From Massilia timonae CCUG 45783 (GTDB lineage Bacteria; Pseudomonadota; Gammaproteobacteria; Burkholderiales; Burkholderiaceae_D): a stretch of DNA of 64,000 bases. The stretch covers positions 1,070,971 through 1,134,970 of the forward strand of contig NZ_JH992924.1 of the NCBI RefSeq assembly GCF_000315425.1. The letters run 5' to 3'. Every line of letters begins with the position of its first letter. The stretch's first letter is position 1. The position numbers were made by a program, and so were the translations under genes. This document shows, one piece after another, positions 24,567-34,012 of this stretch. Under the pieces are notes generated by a model. The model saw only the letters and a program-made list of their open reading frames with translations. It was not told the origin of the DNA and made no database searches.

Positions 24567-25067
24567 TTGAACCAGGCACTTATCAGTTTCCGTCGCATCG
24601 ACCACGTCTCCTGGACGGTCGCCGAACTCGAACCCGTCATCGATTTCTACCGCCGCGTGTTCGGCGTCACGCTGCTCTATGCCATGGGGCCGCTGGATGC
24701 GGCCGACATCCCGCGCGACGCCCGCGGCCGCGACTGGACCGAGGCCCATCTCGGCATCCCGGATGCGCGCCTGCGGCTGGCGATGCTGCAATTCCCGGAC
24801 GGCTTCCGCCTCGAGCTGTTCGAGTACGGGCGCCCGCAGGGCGGCGGCAGCGCGCCGCCGCCGGGCAACCACGTCGGCGGCCACCATCTCGGCATCGAGG
24901 TCGACGACCTGGAAGCGTCAGCCTCGGTGCTGCTGGCGAACGGCTGCACCGTCATGGAGCGCATCGCCCTGGACGAGGGGCCGACCGCCGGCTCCGCCTT
25001 CCGCTATTTCCGCGACCCGTGGGGGAACATCTTCGAACTGTGCCAGCACGGCGCAGGCGCCGCGTGA
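24567..25067 (+). CDS. VOC-family metalloenzyme (glyoxalase/dioxygenase fold)
   Basis: A 166-residue vicinal-oxygen-chelate protein with two beta-alpha-beta-beta-beta modules. Candidate metal ligands are His13 (RIDHVSW), Glu83 or Glu86 (RLELFEY), His106/His107 (GGHHLGI) and Glu157 (NIFELCQ). These are the positions used by glyoxalase I, methylmalonyl-CoA epimerase and extradiol dioxygenases. The substrate is unknown; it may process a reactive carbonyl made in the pathway. It begins with TTG at 24567, supported by AGGAAAGG at 24552-24559. Cytoplasmic. Confidence 0.78.
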   Translation: MNQALISFRRIDHVSWTVAELEPVIDFYRRVFGVTLLYAMGPLDAADIPRDARGRDWTEAHLGIPDARLRLAMLQFPDGFRLELFEYGRPQGGGSAPPPGNHVGGHHLGIEVDDLEASASVLLANGCTVMERIALDEGPTAGSAFRYFRDPWGNIFELCQHGAGAA

Positions 25068-25117
25068 ATCCCCGTCCGCATCCCGACCATCAACCGCAAT
25101 CGAACCAGGAGCATCCC

Positions 25118-25522
25118 ATGACCCGCCGCGCCATCAACCCCGACACCATGTACGCCAGCGTCCCGTTCGGCTTTTCCCACGCCGTCGAGCAGCAGCCCGG
25201 CCGCACCCTGCACCTGGCCGGCCAGGTGGCCTGGGACGGCCAGTACCAGCTGGTCGGAGGCGCCGACGTGGTGGCCCAGGCGCGCCAGGCGCTGGCCAAC
25301 CTGAAGCAAGTGCTGGCCGCGGCCGGCGCCGCCCCGGCCGACGTGGTGCGCCTGCGCACCTACATCGTCAACCACGATCCCGAGCAGCTGGGGCCGATCT
25401 GCGCCGAGATCGCCGCCTTCTACGACGGCGCCGAGCCGGCCGCGAACACGGTGGTGGGCGTGGCGGCGCTGGCGCTGCCGGATTTCCTGATCGAGATCGA
25501 GGCCACCGCCGCCTTGCCCTGA
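25118..25522 (+). CDS. RidA/YjgF-family protein lacking the catalytic arginine
   Basis: A 134-residue Rid-family protein with the usual fold and trimer-cleft residues. Canonical RidA enamine/imine deaminases have Arg in the PARS/T motif that binds the substrate carboxylate. Here that motif reads PAAN (Ala109 at the Arg position), although Glu128 of EIEA is kept. It therefore belongs to a non-canonical Rid subgroup whose activity cannot be assumed. A deaminase that clears 2-aminoacrylate or pyrroline-type imines would fit the locus. ATG at 25118 with AGGAG upstream, 50 bp after the VOC gene. Confidence 0.82.
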   Translation: MTRRAINPDTMYASVPFGFSHAVEQQPGRTLHLAGQVAWDGQYQLVGGADVVAQARQALANLKQVLAAAGAAPADVVRLRTYIVNHDPEQLGPICAEIAAFYDGAEPAANTVVGVAALALPDFLIEIEATAALP

Positions 25523-25575
25523 GCGGCCCGACGTTCTCGAACCGTTTCCGATGATGACAACGATGGAGTGAGAAG

Positions 25576-26994
25576 ATGAGTAGAAGTGACCGACTGCGCC
25601 TTTCCGGCGCCTGCGCCCTGGTCTGTGCGATGGGCGCCGGCGCGGCCTGGGCCCAGGCCCCGAATCCGGCGCGCGCCGGCGCCACCGACGCCGCGGCCGC
25701 CACCGAAGCCGCGCGCAAGAACGTGCCGCAACAGCCCACCGACAGCGGCGTGCTGGCCGCGCTGGCCGAGCGCGGCATCTATACCCGCCTGTTGCTGAAC
25801 ATGGAGCTGGCGGCCAACCCCAGCGGCGGCATCGACCAGGGCGCCACCGCGTCGCAATACGTGGTGGGCGGCGCCGACTTCGACCTCGACAAGCTGGTGG
25901 GCTGGAGCGGTGGCCGCATCCAGGCCACCATCATCGGCATCAAGAGCCGCAGCCTGACCAGTTTCTACATCGGCGGCGGCACCTCGGCGCAGGAGAACTC
26001 GGCGCCGTTCACGCTGTTTCGCTTCCTCGACCTGAGCTTTCACCAGAATTTTTCGCTGTATAACAAGAACGACCTGGCGTTCTCGATCGGCCGCATGAGC
26101 GCCTTCCAGACCTTCGCCAAGTCGCCGTTCTCGACCCTGTTCCAGAACCATGCGCACAGCGGCGCGCTGTATGGCTTCAGCCAGTCGTCCGGCACCGTCC
26201 TGGCTCCGTTGTCGACCTGGGGCGGGCGGATCAGCTACCGTCCCAGCGACAAGACCTATGTGCACGCCGGTTCGTTCTCGATCGACCCGGCCACGCTGGA
26301 CGCGGGCACCCACCTGTGGGATTTCAGTTCGAGCCGCATCACGGGCCAGAACTACATGCTGGAGACCGGTTACGAGACCGACTTCCACAACGATCCGATG
26401 CCGGGCCGCATTCGCCTGGGCGCCTGGTACCTCGACGCGGCGCGCAACGATGTTTACCTGAACACGGAAGGGCGCTCTTTCACCCGCTACGGCGGCGCCC
26501 GCCTGACCCACCGCCACGGCAACGGCATCTACATCATGGGCGATCAGGTGCTGTCGCGGCCCGACCTGAAGTCGCGCCGCAACCTGGCCATGTTCGCCAG
26601 CATGGTCTATAACCGCAGCGACGCCGAGGCGATCAAGTACACGGCCAAGGTCGGCCTGGTCAAGACCGGCACCTTCGCCGGCCGCGACAGCGACACCTTC
26701 GGCGTCGTCGCCAGCACCCTCAAGATGCCGGACAAGCAGGTCGCCTTCCTGAGCGAGCGCCGTGCGCTGGGCGGCGGCGCCGGCCGGGTGAACTCGGAGG
26801 GATACGTGCTCGAGGCGGCCTACAGCTACGCGCTGGCGCCGGGCGTGACGGTGGCGCCGAACATCCAGTACCTGCACAAGCCCGATTCGCGGGTGACGCC
26901 GAACTACCCGCGCGACATCCAGGATGCGCTGGTGCTGGGCGTGCGCATCAACGCCAACCTCGGCGCGCTGTTCAATTTCCCGCGCATCCAGTGA
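25576..26994 (+). CDS. OprB-family outer-membrane porin
   Basis: A 472-residue beta-barrel protein. The signal peptide ends in GAAWAQA, an Ala-rich mature start follows, and the rest is alternating amphipathic strands. The C-terminus VAPNIQYLHKPDS...DALVLGVRINANL resembles OprB carbohydrate-selective porins, which normally end in VxPxxQYIxxP. It would let small solutes across the outer membrane. Co-location with an inner-membrane symporter and oxidative enzymes suggests a dedicated uptake route, though the solute need not be a sugar. ATG at 25576. Its stop is 44 bp before the esterase start. Confidence 0.8.
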   Translation: MSRSDRLRLSGACALVCAMGAGAAWAQAPNPARAGATDAAAATEAARKNVPQQPTDSGVLAALAERGIYTRLLLNMELAANPSGGIDQGATASQYVVGGADFDLDKLVGWSGGRIQATIIGIKSRSLTSFYIGGGTSAQENSAPFTLFRFLDLSFHQNFSLYNKNDLAFSIGRMSAFQTFAKSPFSTLFQNHAHSGALYGFSQSSGTVLAPLSTWGGRISYRPSDKTYVHAGSFSIDPATLDAGTHLWDFSSSRITGQNYMLETGYETDFHNDPMPGRIRLGAWYLDAARNDVYLNTEGRSFTRYGGARLTHRHGNGIYIMGDQVLSRPDLKSRRNLAMFASMVYNRSDAEAIKYTAKVGLVKTGTFAGRDSDTFGVVASTLKMPDKQVAFLSERRALGGGAGRVNSEGYVLEAAYSYALAPGVTVAPNIQYLHKPDSRVTPNYPRDIQDALVLGVRINANLGALFNFPRIQ

Positions 26995-27038
26995 GCGCCT
27001 TGACTTTTCGATCCACGACCAAGACCATGAAGGCTGAC

Positions 27039-28625
27039 ATGAATTCCAAACGACTGTTCCTGACCACCGGCGCCAAACTCCTTCTCGCGTCCGGCCTGCT
27101 GCTGCAGGCGCCCGCCTGGGCCGCCGCGTTCACCGACCCGACGCCCGAACTGCGCACCCCGTCCGGCGCGCTGCGCGGCCAGGACGGCGGCGACGTCGCG
27201 CGCTACCTCGGCATCCCGTATGCGCAGCCGCCGGTCGGCGCGCTGCGATTCAAGGCGCCGCAGGCGGCGCCGCCGTGGAGCGGCGTGCTGGAAGCGAAGG
27301 CTTTCCCGAAGGCGCCGATCCAGATGCCGATCGGGCCGAGCAAGTACGTGCCGGTCGGCCCGGAATATTCGGAGGATTGCCTGTACCTGAACGTGTGGAC
27401 GCCGAAGACGCCTGGCCCGCATCCAGTCTACGTCTACATCTATGGGGGCGGCAACGTGGCCGGCACCACCAGCATGCCGGTGTTCGACGGCGCCAACATG
27501 GCGCGCCAGGGCGTGGTGGTGGTCTCGGTCGCCTACCGCGTGGGCGTGTTCGGCTTCATGGACGTGAGCAGCGTGCTGGGCAAGGACTACGCCGGCAGCG
27601 GCAACAACGGCTTGCTCGACCAGGTCAAGGGCCTGGAGTGGATCCGGAAGAACATCGCAGCATTCGGCGGCGACCCGAAGCGGGTGACGATCGGCGGCCA
27701 GAGCGCTGGCGCCAAGAACGTGGTTTCGCTGCTGGCAATGCCGGCCGCCAAGGGCCTGTTCCACGGCGCGATTAGCCAGAGCGGCGGCGGCCAGACCCTG
27801 GCCACTCCGGCGATGGCGAGCGCGGTGACCGAAGGCATCCTGGCGCGCGCCGGCCTGGACAAGCGTCGTGCGCGCGAGCTGACCACCTTGCCGGCCAAGG
27901 ACTTGCTGGCGGCCCAGGTCAAGCTGATCGCCGAGAACGCGTACAAGTATCCGTTCCGTGGCGTGGTCGACGGCGTCACGATGCCGCTGCTGCCGGTGGC
28001 GGCCCTGGCGCAAGGCGCCGCGCGCGACATCCCGGTCATCATGGGCACCACGCGCGACGAGAACGCCTTCTTCGGGCCGGCCAAGACCATGAACGGCAAT
28101 ATCGAAGGGCGCGAGTTGGCCAACCTGTCGCTGGCCGAATTCGACAAGGTCTTTTCGAAGTATCCGCAAGCCTTCCCCGGCCTGAACGATGCCCAGCGGC
28201 GCTACAAGGCCCTGAGCGCAGTGGAATACTGGATCCCGACGGTGCGCATGGCCGAGGCGCAGGCCAAGGGCGGCGGCAAGGCCTACGTCTACCGCCTCGA
28301 CATGCCGTTCGCCAGCGGCGAGAAGGCAGGCTACGCGGTCCACGGTTCGGAACTGGCGCTGGTGTTCGACAATCTGCACGATTCGACCGCGCCGCACCTG
28401 GGCCCGGTCGGTCCGGAGGCCGAGCAATTGAAGGAGGTGATGTTCGGGCAGTGGCTTTCGTTCATCAAGACCGGCCGCCCGGCCGCCAGCGGCGCACCGG
28501 CCTGGCCGGCCTACGACCTGGCCAAGCGCCCCACGATGGTGTTCGACGCCAGGCCGAAGCTGCGCGTGCAGTCCGACCTCGATGCGACCGAGCGCAAGCT
28601 GTGGGCGGGATGGGAGCCGCGCTGA
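27039..28625 (+). CDS. Secreted type-B carboxylesterase
   Basis: A 528-residue carboxylesterase of the para-nitrobenzyl-esterase/cholinesterase type. A signal peptide (LLLASGLLLQAPAWA) precedes RYLGIPYAQPPVGALRF, the family's first signature. The oxyanion loop reads YIYGGGN and the nucleophile elbow GGQSAGAKNV. The acid is in GTTRDENAFF and the His in HGSELALVF. EYSEDCLYLNVW is the second family signature. It hydrolyses carboxylic esters outside the inner membrane. The ATG at 27039 with GAAGG upstream is preferred over in-frame starts at 27027 and 26991. It may free the substrate imported by this locus from an ester; that is inference from position only. Confidence 0.88.
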   Translation: MNSKRLFLTTGAKLLLASGLLLQAPAWAAAFTDPTPELRTPSGALRGQDGGDVARYLGIPYAQPPVGALRFKAPQAAPPWSGVLEAKAFPKAPIQMPIGPSKYVPVGPEYSEDCLYLNVWTPKTPGPHPVYVYIYGGGNVAGTTSMPVFDGANMARQGVVVVSVAYRVGVFGFMDVSSVLGKDYAGSGNNGLLDQVKGLEWIRKNIAAFGGDPKRVTIGGQSAGAKNVVSLLAMPAAKGLFHGAISQSGGGQTLATPAMASAVTEGILARAGLDKRRARELTTLPAKDLLAAQVKLIAENAYKYPFRGVVDGVTMPLLPVAALAQGAARDIPVIMGTTRDENAFFGPAKTMNGNIEGRELANLSLAEFDKVFSKYPQAFPGLNDAQRRYKALSAVEYWIPTVRMAEAQAKGGGKAYVYRLDMPFASGEKAGYAVHGSELALVFDNLHDSTAPHLGPVGPEAEQLKEVMFGQWLSFIKTGRPAASGAPAWPAYDLAKRPTMVFDARPKLRVQSDLDATERKLWAGWEPR

Positions 28626-28653
28626 GCGCTCCGGCGTGATGACCGCCGGCCGC

Positions 28654-28983
28654 TCATCTAGGCATGAGGGCGGCCAGCGGCTGCAGACCATGCCGCTCGC
28701 GCGCCCCATTGCACTTGCCATCCCCGACCTCGACCTCGCGGCACGCCGACGGCCGCTGCGCATACACGCCGCAAGCCATCGGCCCGGCATCGCCGGTCCC
28801 CAGTGCGATGCAATAGGGGCGGGAAGCATTGGTCCCTTTCATGCACGAAATATGCGGCGTGACCTGCTCGGTCATGGCGTCGGGCAGGCCGAGGTCGAGG
28901 GCTTCGGCCCAGTAGAAGGACACGCGGTAGCTCTTGCAACACGCTCCGCAGCTCAGGCAGGGAAGGACGTCGTCGGCGCTCAT
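28654..28983 (-). CDS. YkgJ-family cysteine cluster protein
   Basis: A 109-residue protein with cysteines in CLSCGACCKSYRV, ISCMKG, YCIALG, CGVYAQRPSACREVEVG and DGKC. This is the YkgJ / UPF0153 pattern, thought to bind an Fe-S cluster or zinc. Its biochemical role is not established. ATG at 28983 (a TTG three codons upstream is less likely). It converges with the esterase gene, 28 bp apart. Its promoter must lie near the argG terminator, in 28984-29050. Confidence 0.85.
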   Translation of the reverse strand: MSADDVLPCLSCGACCKSYRVSFYWAEALDLGLPDAMTEQVTPHISCMKGTNASRPYCIALGTGDAGPMACGVYAQRPSACREVEVGDGKCNGARERHGLQPLAALMPR

Positions 28984-29012
28984 GGTGGCCAATTCTAGCG
29001 CGGACGCGGGAC

Positions 29013-29038
29013 GAAAAAAAGCCGCCCGAAGGCGGCTT
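29013..29038 (-). terminator. Rho-independent terminator of argG
   Basis: GCCGCC (29021-29026), a CGAA tetraloop and GGCGGC (29031-29036), extended by A/T pairs, are flanked by an A7 run at 29014-29020. Read leftward this is a stem followed by a U-tract, so it ends the argG transcript. Confidence 0.88.
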
Positions 29039-29050
29039 CCCGATTGGTTT

Positions 29051-29086
29051 GAAACCGGCTGCGAAGCCGGCTGTGAAGCCGGTTCG
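29051..29086. repeat. Three tandem 12-bp units in the argG 3' untranslated region
   Basis: GAAACCGGCTGC, GAAGCCGGCTGT and GAAGCCGGTTCG follow each other between the argG stop and its terminator. The outer units also form an inverted repeat (AACCGGCT/AGCCGGTT), so the RNA could fold. Confidence 0.6.
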
Positions 29087-29094
29087 GTCGACCT

Positions 29095-30327
<1,233 letters not shown>

Positions 30328-30439
30328 GGGAGTTCCAGTGATGGAGGGATGGTAGAGGAGAGATGGTCAGCTGGCGCACAGGTTCACCGCCCGGCAGGGC
30401 GATGAACGGCCAACGATCAAGCTTCAGTGGGTGAAAAAA

Positions 30440-31366
30440 TCAATTATCTTCGATACGACCGAGCAGCAGGTACTCGATCAGGGCTTTTTGCACGTGCAGG
30501 CGGTTCTCGGCTTCGTCCCAGACCACCGACTGCGGGCCGTCGATGACGCCGGCCGAGACTTCCTCGCCGCGGTGCGCGGGCAGGCAGTGCATGAACAGGG
30601 CGTCGCTGGCCGCGCGCGCCATCTTGGCTTCGTCGACGATGAAGCCGTCGAAGGCCTTCAGTCGTTCTGCGTTTTCCTTTTCGTAGCCCATGCTGGTCCA
30701 GACGTCGGTATTGACCAGGTGGGCGCCGGCGCAGGCGTCCGACGGGTTGTCGAACAGGGTGTAGCGCGAGGTCGAGACCAGGTTCGGATCCAGTTCGTAG
30801 CCCTTCGGCGTCGAGACGTTCAGGTGGAAGCCGAACACCTCGGCCGCCTGCAGCCACGAGTACAGCATATTGTTGGCGTCGCCGATCCAGGCCACGGTCT
30901 TGCCGGCGATCGAGCCGCGGTGTTCCCAGAAGGTGAACACGTCGGCCAGCACCTGGCAGGGGTGGTGTTCGTTGGTGAGGCCATTGATGACCGGGACCCG
31001 CGAGTTGGCGGCGAAGCGTTCGATGATGTCCTGGCCGAAGGTGCGCACCATGATGATGTCGCACATGCGGCTCATCACCTGGCCGGCGTCTTCGACCGGC
31101 TCGCCGCGGCCCAGCTGGCTGTCGCGGGTGTTCAGGTAGATGGCGGCGCCGCCCAGCTGGTGCATGCCGGCCTCGAACGAGAGGCGGGTGCGGGTCGAGC
31201 TCTTTTCGAACACCATCACCAGGGTGCGGTCGACCAGCGGATGATAGACCTCGTAGGCCTTGAACTTGCGCTTGATGATCGCCGCGCGCTTGATGACGTA
31301 TTCGAACTCGTCGCGCGTGAAGTCGGAGAACTGCAGGAAGTGCTTGATCGGAGTGGTGCCTGGCAT
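30440..31366 (-). CDS. argF: Ornithine carbamoyltransferase
   Basis: A 308-residue OTCase that makes citrulline from ornithine and carbamoyl phosphate, the step before ArgG. The carbamoyl-phosphate motif SSTRTR is at residues 56-61. HHPCQVLAD and MHCLPAHRGEEV, the ornithine-side Cys motif, are both present. The ATG at 31366 is chosen from the family's usual length; the longer in-frame extension of 57 residues is Arg/Cys-rich and has no family counterpart. Directly upstream of argG on the same strand. Confidence 0.97.
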   Translation of the reverse strand: MPGTTPIKHFLQFSDFTRDEFEYVIKRAAIIKRKFKAYEVYHPLVDRTLVMVFEKSSTRTRLSFEAGMHQLGGAAIYLNTRDSQLGRGEPVEDAGQVMSRMCDIIMVRTFGQDIIERFAANSRVPVINGLTNEHHPCQVLADVFTFWEHRGSIAGKTVAWIGDANNMLYSWLQAAEVFGFHLNVSTPKGYELDPNLVSTSRYTLFDNPSDACAGAHLVNTDVWTSMGYEKENAERLKAFDGFIVDEAKMARAASDALFMHCLPAHRGEEVSAGVIDGPQSVVWDEAENRLHVQKALIEYLLLGRIEDN

Positions 31367-31451
31367 AGTGGGGTCTACTCGAATGTTATCCCTTGAATTA
31401 TAAGGGGTTTTTCTTTTCGTTAGGGAAAGTATAGTCTTCAGTACCTGGTCT

Positions 31452-32366
31452 TCAATACAGGGTCTGCGCCGATTCGTGCAACAGCTGCGCATACAGCTCG
31501 TGGCGCATGCGCGCGATCTTGCCGTCTGCGACCGCATCCAGCACGGCGCACTGCGGTTCGGCCAGGTGGCGGCAGTTATAGTACTTGCAGCCGCCCAGAT
31601 AGGGCTTGAACTCGACGAAGGCGCGTTCCAGCATGCCTTCGGTCAGGTGGTACAGGCCGAATTCCTGGAAGCCGGGCGAATCGATGATCGTGGACGTCTT
31701 CCCATCCGCGCCGGGCAGCCGGTACAGGCGGGTGAAGGTGGTGGTGTGCTTGCCGGTGTCGAGCGCGGCCGAGATTTCGCGCACCGCGATGTCGGCGTCC
31801 GGCACCAAGAGGTTGATCATCGACGACTTGCCCATGCCGGACTGGCCGATGAAGATCGACGAGTGGCCTTCGAGCAGCGGCGCCAGGGTCGCCACGGTCT
31901 GTTCGGGCTGCCCGGTGGCCGATACCTCGTGCACCGGATAGCCCAGCGCGGCATACGGCGCAACGCGTTCGCGCGCGCGCGGCAGCAGGTCTGCGACATC
32001 AAGCTTGTTCAGGATGAGGTGGGCCTCGATGCCGGCCGCCTCGCAGGCGACCAGCGCGCGCGAGACCAGGTCGTCGGTGAAACCGGGCTCGGTGGCGACG
32101 ACGATGAACAGGCGCGAGATGTTCGCCGCCAGCAGCTTCGATTTGTATTGGTCGGAGCGGTAGAGCAGGGTGGTGCGCTCGGCGATCTTTTCGATCACCG
32201 CCTGGTCGGCGGAGGTGCGCTTCAGGTGCACCACGTCGCCCACGGCGACGTTGGTCTTCTTGCCGCGCGTGACGCATTGCAGCTTTTCGCCGTCCACGTC
32301 GGCCAGGTAGTGACGGCCGTGGGCCGCGATGATGGTGCCAGTCAGGGGGGTAACTAAGTCGCTCAT
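31452..32366 (-). CDS. rsgA: Ribosome small-subunit GTPase RsgA
   Basis: A 304-residue circularly permuted GTPase that helps mature the 30S subunit. An N-terminal OB-fold (residues 1-65) is followed by NKLD (G4, 120-123) before the P-loop GQSGMGKSS (174-182), the permuted order that defines the family. DSPGFQEFGL is G3. A C-terminal zinc knuckle (GGCKYYNCRHLAEPQCAV) follows. Its ATG overlaps the stop of the pterin dehydratase gene (ATGA), making it the last of a three-gene coupled chain. Cytoplasmic. Confidence 0.96.
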   Translation of the reverse strand: MSDLVTPLTGTIIAAHGRHYLADVDGEKLQCVTRGKKTNVAVGDVVHLKRTSADQAVIEKIAERTTLLYRSDQYKSKLLAANISRLFIVVATEPGFTDDLVSRALVACEAAGIEAHLILNKLDVADLLPRARERVAPYAALGYPVHEVSATGQPEQTVATLAPLLEGHSSIFIGQSGMGKSSMINLLVPDADIAVREISAALDTGKHTTTFTRLYRLPGADGKTSTIIDSPGFQEFGLYHLTEGMLERAFVEFKPYLGGCKYYNCRHLAEPQCAVLDAVADGKIARMRHELYAQLLHESAQTLY

Positions 32367-32695
32367 GCGCTGGTCATTTCAAGATAAAGCGCATTCACTT
32401 TCGCGGCGCAGATAAAATCGTTTTCGGTCAGGGCGCCGCCGGCGGAGTGGGTGGTCCAGCTCACCCTGCAGGTCGCATGGCCGACCGTCAGCTCCGGATG
32501 GTGGTCCTGGGTTTCGGCGACCTGCGCCACCGCGTTCACGAGGGCGATGGTGGCGCGGTAGTCCGGCGAGCGGAATTCGCGCAACAGGATGCCGTCGATC
32601 GCGGTCCAGCCGGGCACGTCGTTCAGCAAGGCGTCGATCGCCCACGGATCGAGCGCCCTGGCGTTGCGGATGCAGTCGCGATGCTCCAGCTTCAT
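32363..32695 (-). CDS. 4a-hydroxytetrahydrobiopterin dehydratase
   Basis: A 110-residue pterin-4a-carbinolamine dehydratase (PhhB/PCD) that recycles the pterin cofactor of aromatic amino-acid hydroxylases. The signature TQDHHPE places His65 and His66, with His73 in VGHA completing the usual trio. Here the gene is wedged between an M48 protease and rsgA, with ATGA overlaps on both sides (32692-32695 and 32363-32366). No phenylalanine hydroxylase is in the window. A much longer frame runs through this gene from 33742 but reads the M48 gene out of frame. Confidence 0.94.
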   Translation of the reverse strand: MKLEHRDCIRNARALDPWAIDALLNDVPGWTAIDGILLREFRSPDYRATIALVNAVAQVAETQDHHPELTVGHATCRVSWTTHSAGGALTENDFICAAKVNALYLEMTSA

Positions 32696-33954
32696 GCGCC
32701 CGCCAGCGTCAGGTGTTTCACGCGCACCGAGGCCGGCGGATGCGAATCGTAGAAGGCCGAGTGCAGCGGGTCCGGGGTGAGGGTGGAGGCGTTGTCCTCG
32801 TACATCTTGACCAGGGCCGACACCAGGTGGCGGCCATCGGTATGCCGGGCCGCGAAGGCGTCGGCTTCGAACTCGTGCTTGCGCGAGGTGATCGAGGACA
32901 GCGGCGCCAGCGGGAAGGTGAACACCGGCAGAACTAAAACGAAAAGCACCAGGGCCATGCCGTCGTTGGAGGCGTTCATGAAGGGCAGCACGCCCAGGCC
33001 CGTATAGAACCAGGCCTGGCCCTTCAGGTAGCCGAGCAGGGCCAGGAAGGCCAGCGACATGGCGAACATCACGGCGACGCGCTTGACGATGTGGCGCAGC
33101 TTGAAGTGGCCCAGTTCGTGCGCCAGCACGGCCTCGATCTCTTGCGGCTCGAGACGCGACAGCAGGGTGTCGAAGAACACGATGCGCTTGGCGCGCCCGA
33201 AGCCCGAGAAATAGGCGTTGCCGTGGGCGCTGCGCTTGCTGCCGTCCATCACGAACAGGCCGCGCGACGCGAAGCCGACGCGCGCCATCAGGCTCTCGAT
33301 GCGCTGCTTGAGGCTGGCGTCTTCGAGCGGGGTGAACTTGTTGAACATCGGCGCGATCACGCTCGGGTAGATCGCAATCATGAGCAGCTGGAACCCGCTC
33401 CACACCAGCCAGGTATAGAACCACCACAGGTCGCCCGACTTGTCCATCAGGGTGAGCACCACCCACAGCAGCGGCAGGCCGATGACGGCGCCGACGATCG
33501 AGCTCTTGATGAGGTCGGTGAACCACAGGCCGGGCGTCATCTTGTTGAAGCCGAAGCGCTGTTCCAGCACGAACTGGCGGTACCAGTCCAGCGGCAGGTC
33601 GAGCAGGCTGGAGATGACGCCGAAGGCCACCACCAGCGCCAGCTGGTGCCACAGTCCAGGCCCGGTGAGGGGCAACAGGGCCAGCGACAGCAGCTGCAGG
33701 CCGCCCAGCAAGGTGAAGCCGATCAGGACCGCGCCGCCCCACAGCATGCCCACCAGGCCGAGGCGGGTCTTTGCGACGGTATAGTCGGCCGCTTTCTGGT
33801 GCGCCGCCAGCGGCACCTTTGGTGCAAACTCGGCCGGCACGCTGGCGCGATGGCGCGCGATGTGCCGGATATGGCGCGCGGCCAGCCAGGTGCGCAGCAC
33901 CATGGTCAGCACGAAGAAAACGACGAACAAAACTGAAAACCCGAATGAAGACAT
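32692..33954 (-). CDS. M48-family membrane metalloprotease (Ste24/CAAX protease 1-like)
   Basis: A 420-residue inner-membrane zinc protease. It has an N-terminal helix, several more hydrophobic segments, HELGH near residue 280 in EAVLAHELGHFKLRH, and a third-ligand region KHEFEADAFAA. The HExxH plus EADxxA pair is typical of Ste24p, and the N-terminal GRAKRIVFFDTLL fits too. Bacterial members probably degrade or trim membrane or misfolded proteins. ATG at 33954; a longer in-frame start at 34035 would overlap the orn promoter. It heads the coupled chain M48-pterin dehydratase-RsgA and diverges from orn by 58 bp. Confidence 0.93.
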   Translation of the reverse strand: MSSFGFSVLFVVFFVLTMVLRTWLAARHIRHIARHRASVPAEFAPKVPLAAHQKAADYTVAKTRLGLVGMLWGGAVLIGFTLLGGLQLLSLALLPLTGPGLWHQLALVVAFGVISSLLDLPLDWYRQFVLEQRFGFNKMTPGLWFTDLIKSSIVGAVIGLPLLWVVLTLMDKSGDLWWFYTWLVWSGFQLLMIAIYPSVIAPMFNKFTPLEDASLKQRIESLMARVGFASRGLFVMDGSKRSAHGNAYFSGFGRAKRIVFFDTLLSRLEPQEIEAVLAHELGHFKLRHIVKRVAVMFAMSLAFLALLGYLKGQAWFYTGLGVLPFMNASNDGMALVLFVLVLPVFTFPLAPLSSITSRKHEFEADAFAARHTDGRHLVSALVKMYEDNASTLTPDPLHSAFYDSHPPASVRVKHLTLAGA

Positions 33955-34012
33955 TCTGTGCCTGTGAGAAAATGCAGGATTAGGTAAAACACGACTAGGC
34001 AAAGAGAGAATT

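Noticed and set aside
32363..33742. A 459-residue frame running through the M48 and pterin dehydratase genes
   Set aside because: Only its last 110 residues are real (pterin dehydratase); the rest reads the M48 gene out of frame.
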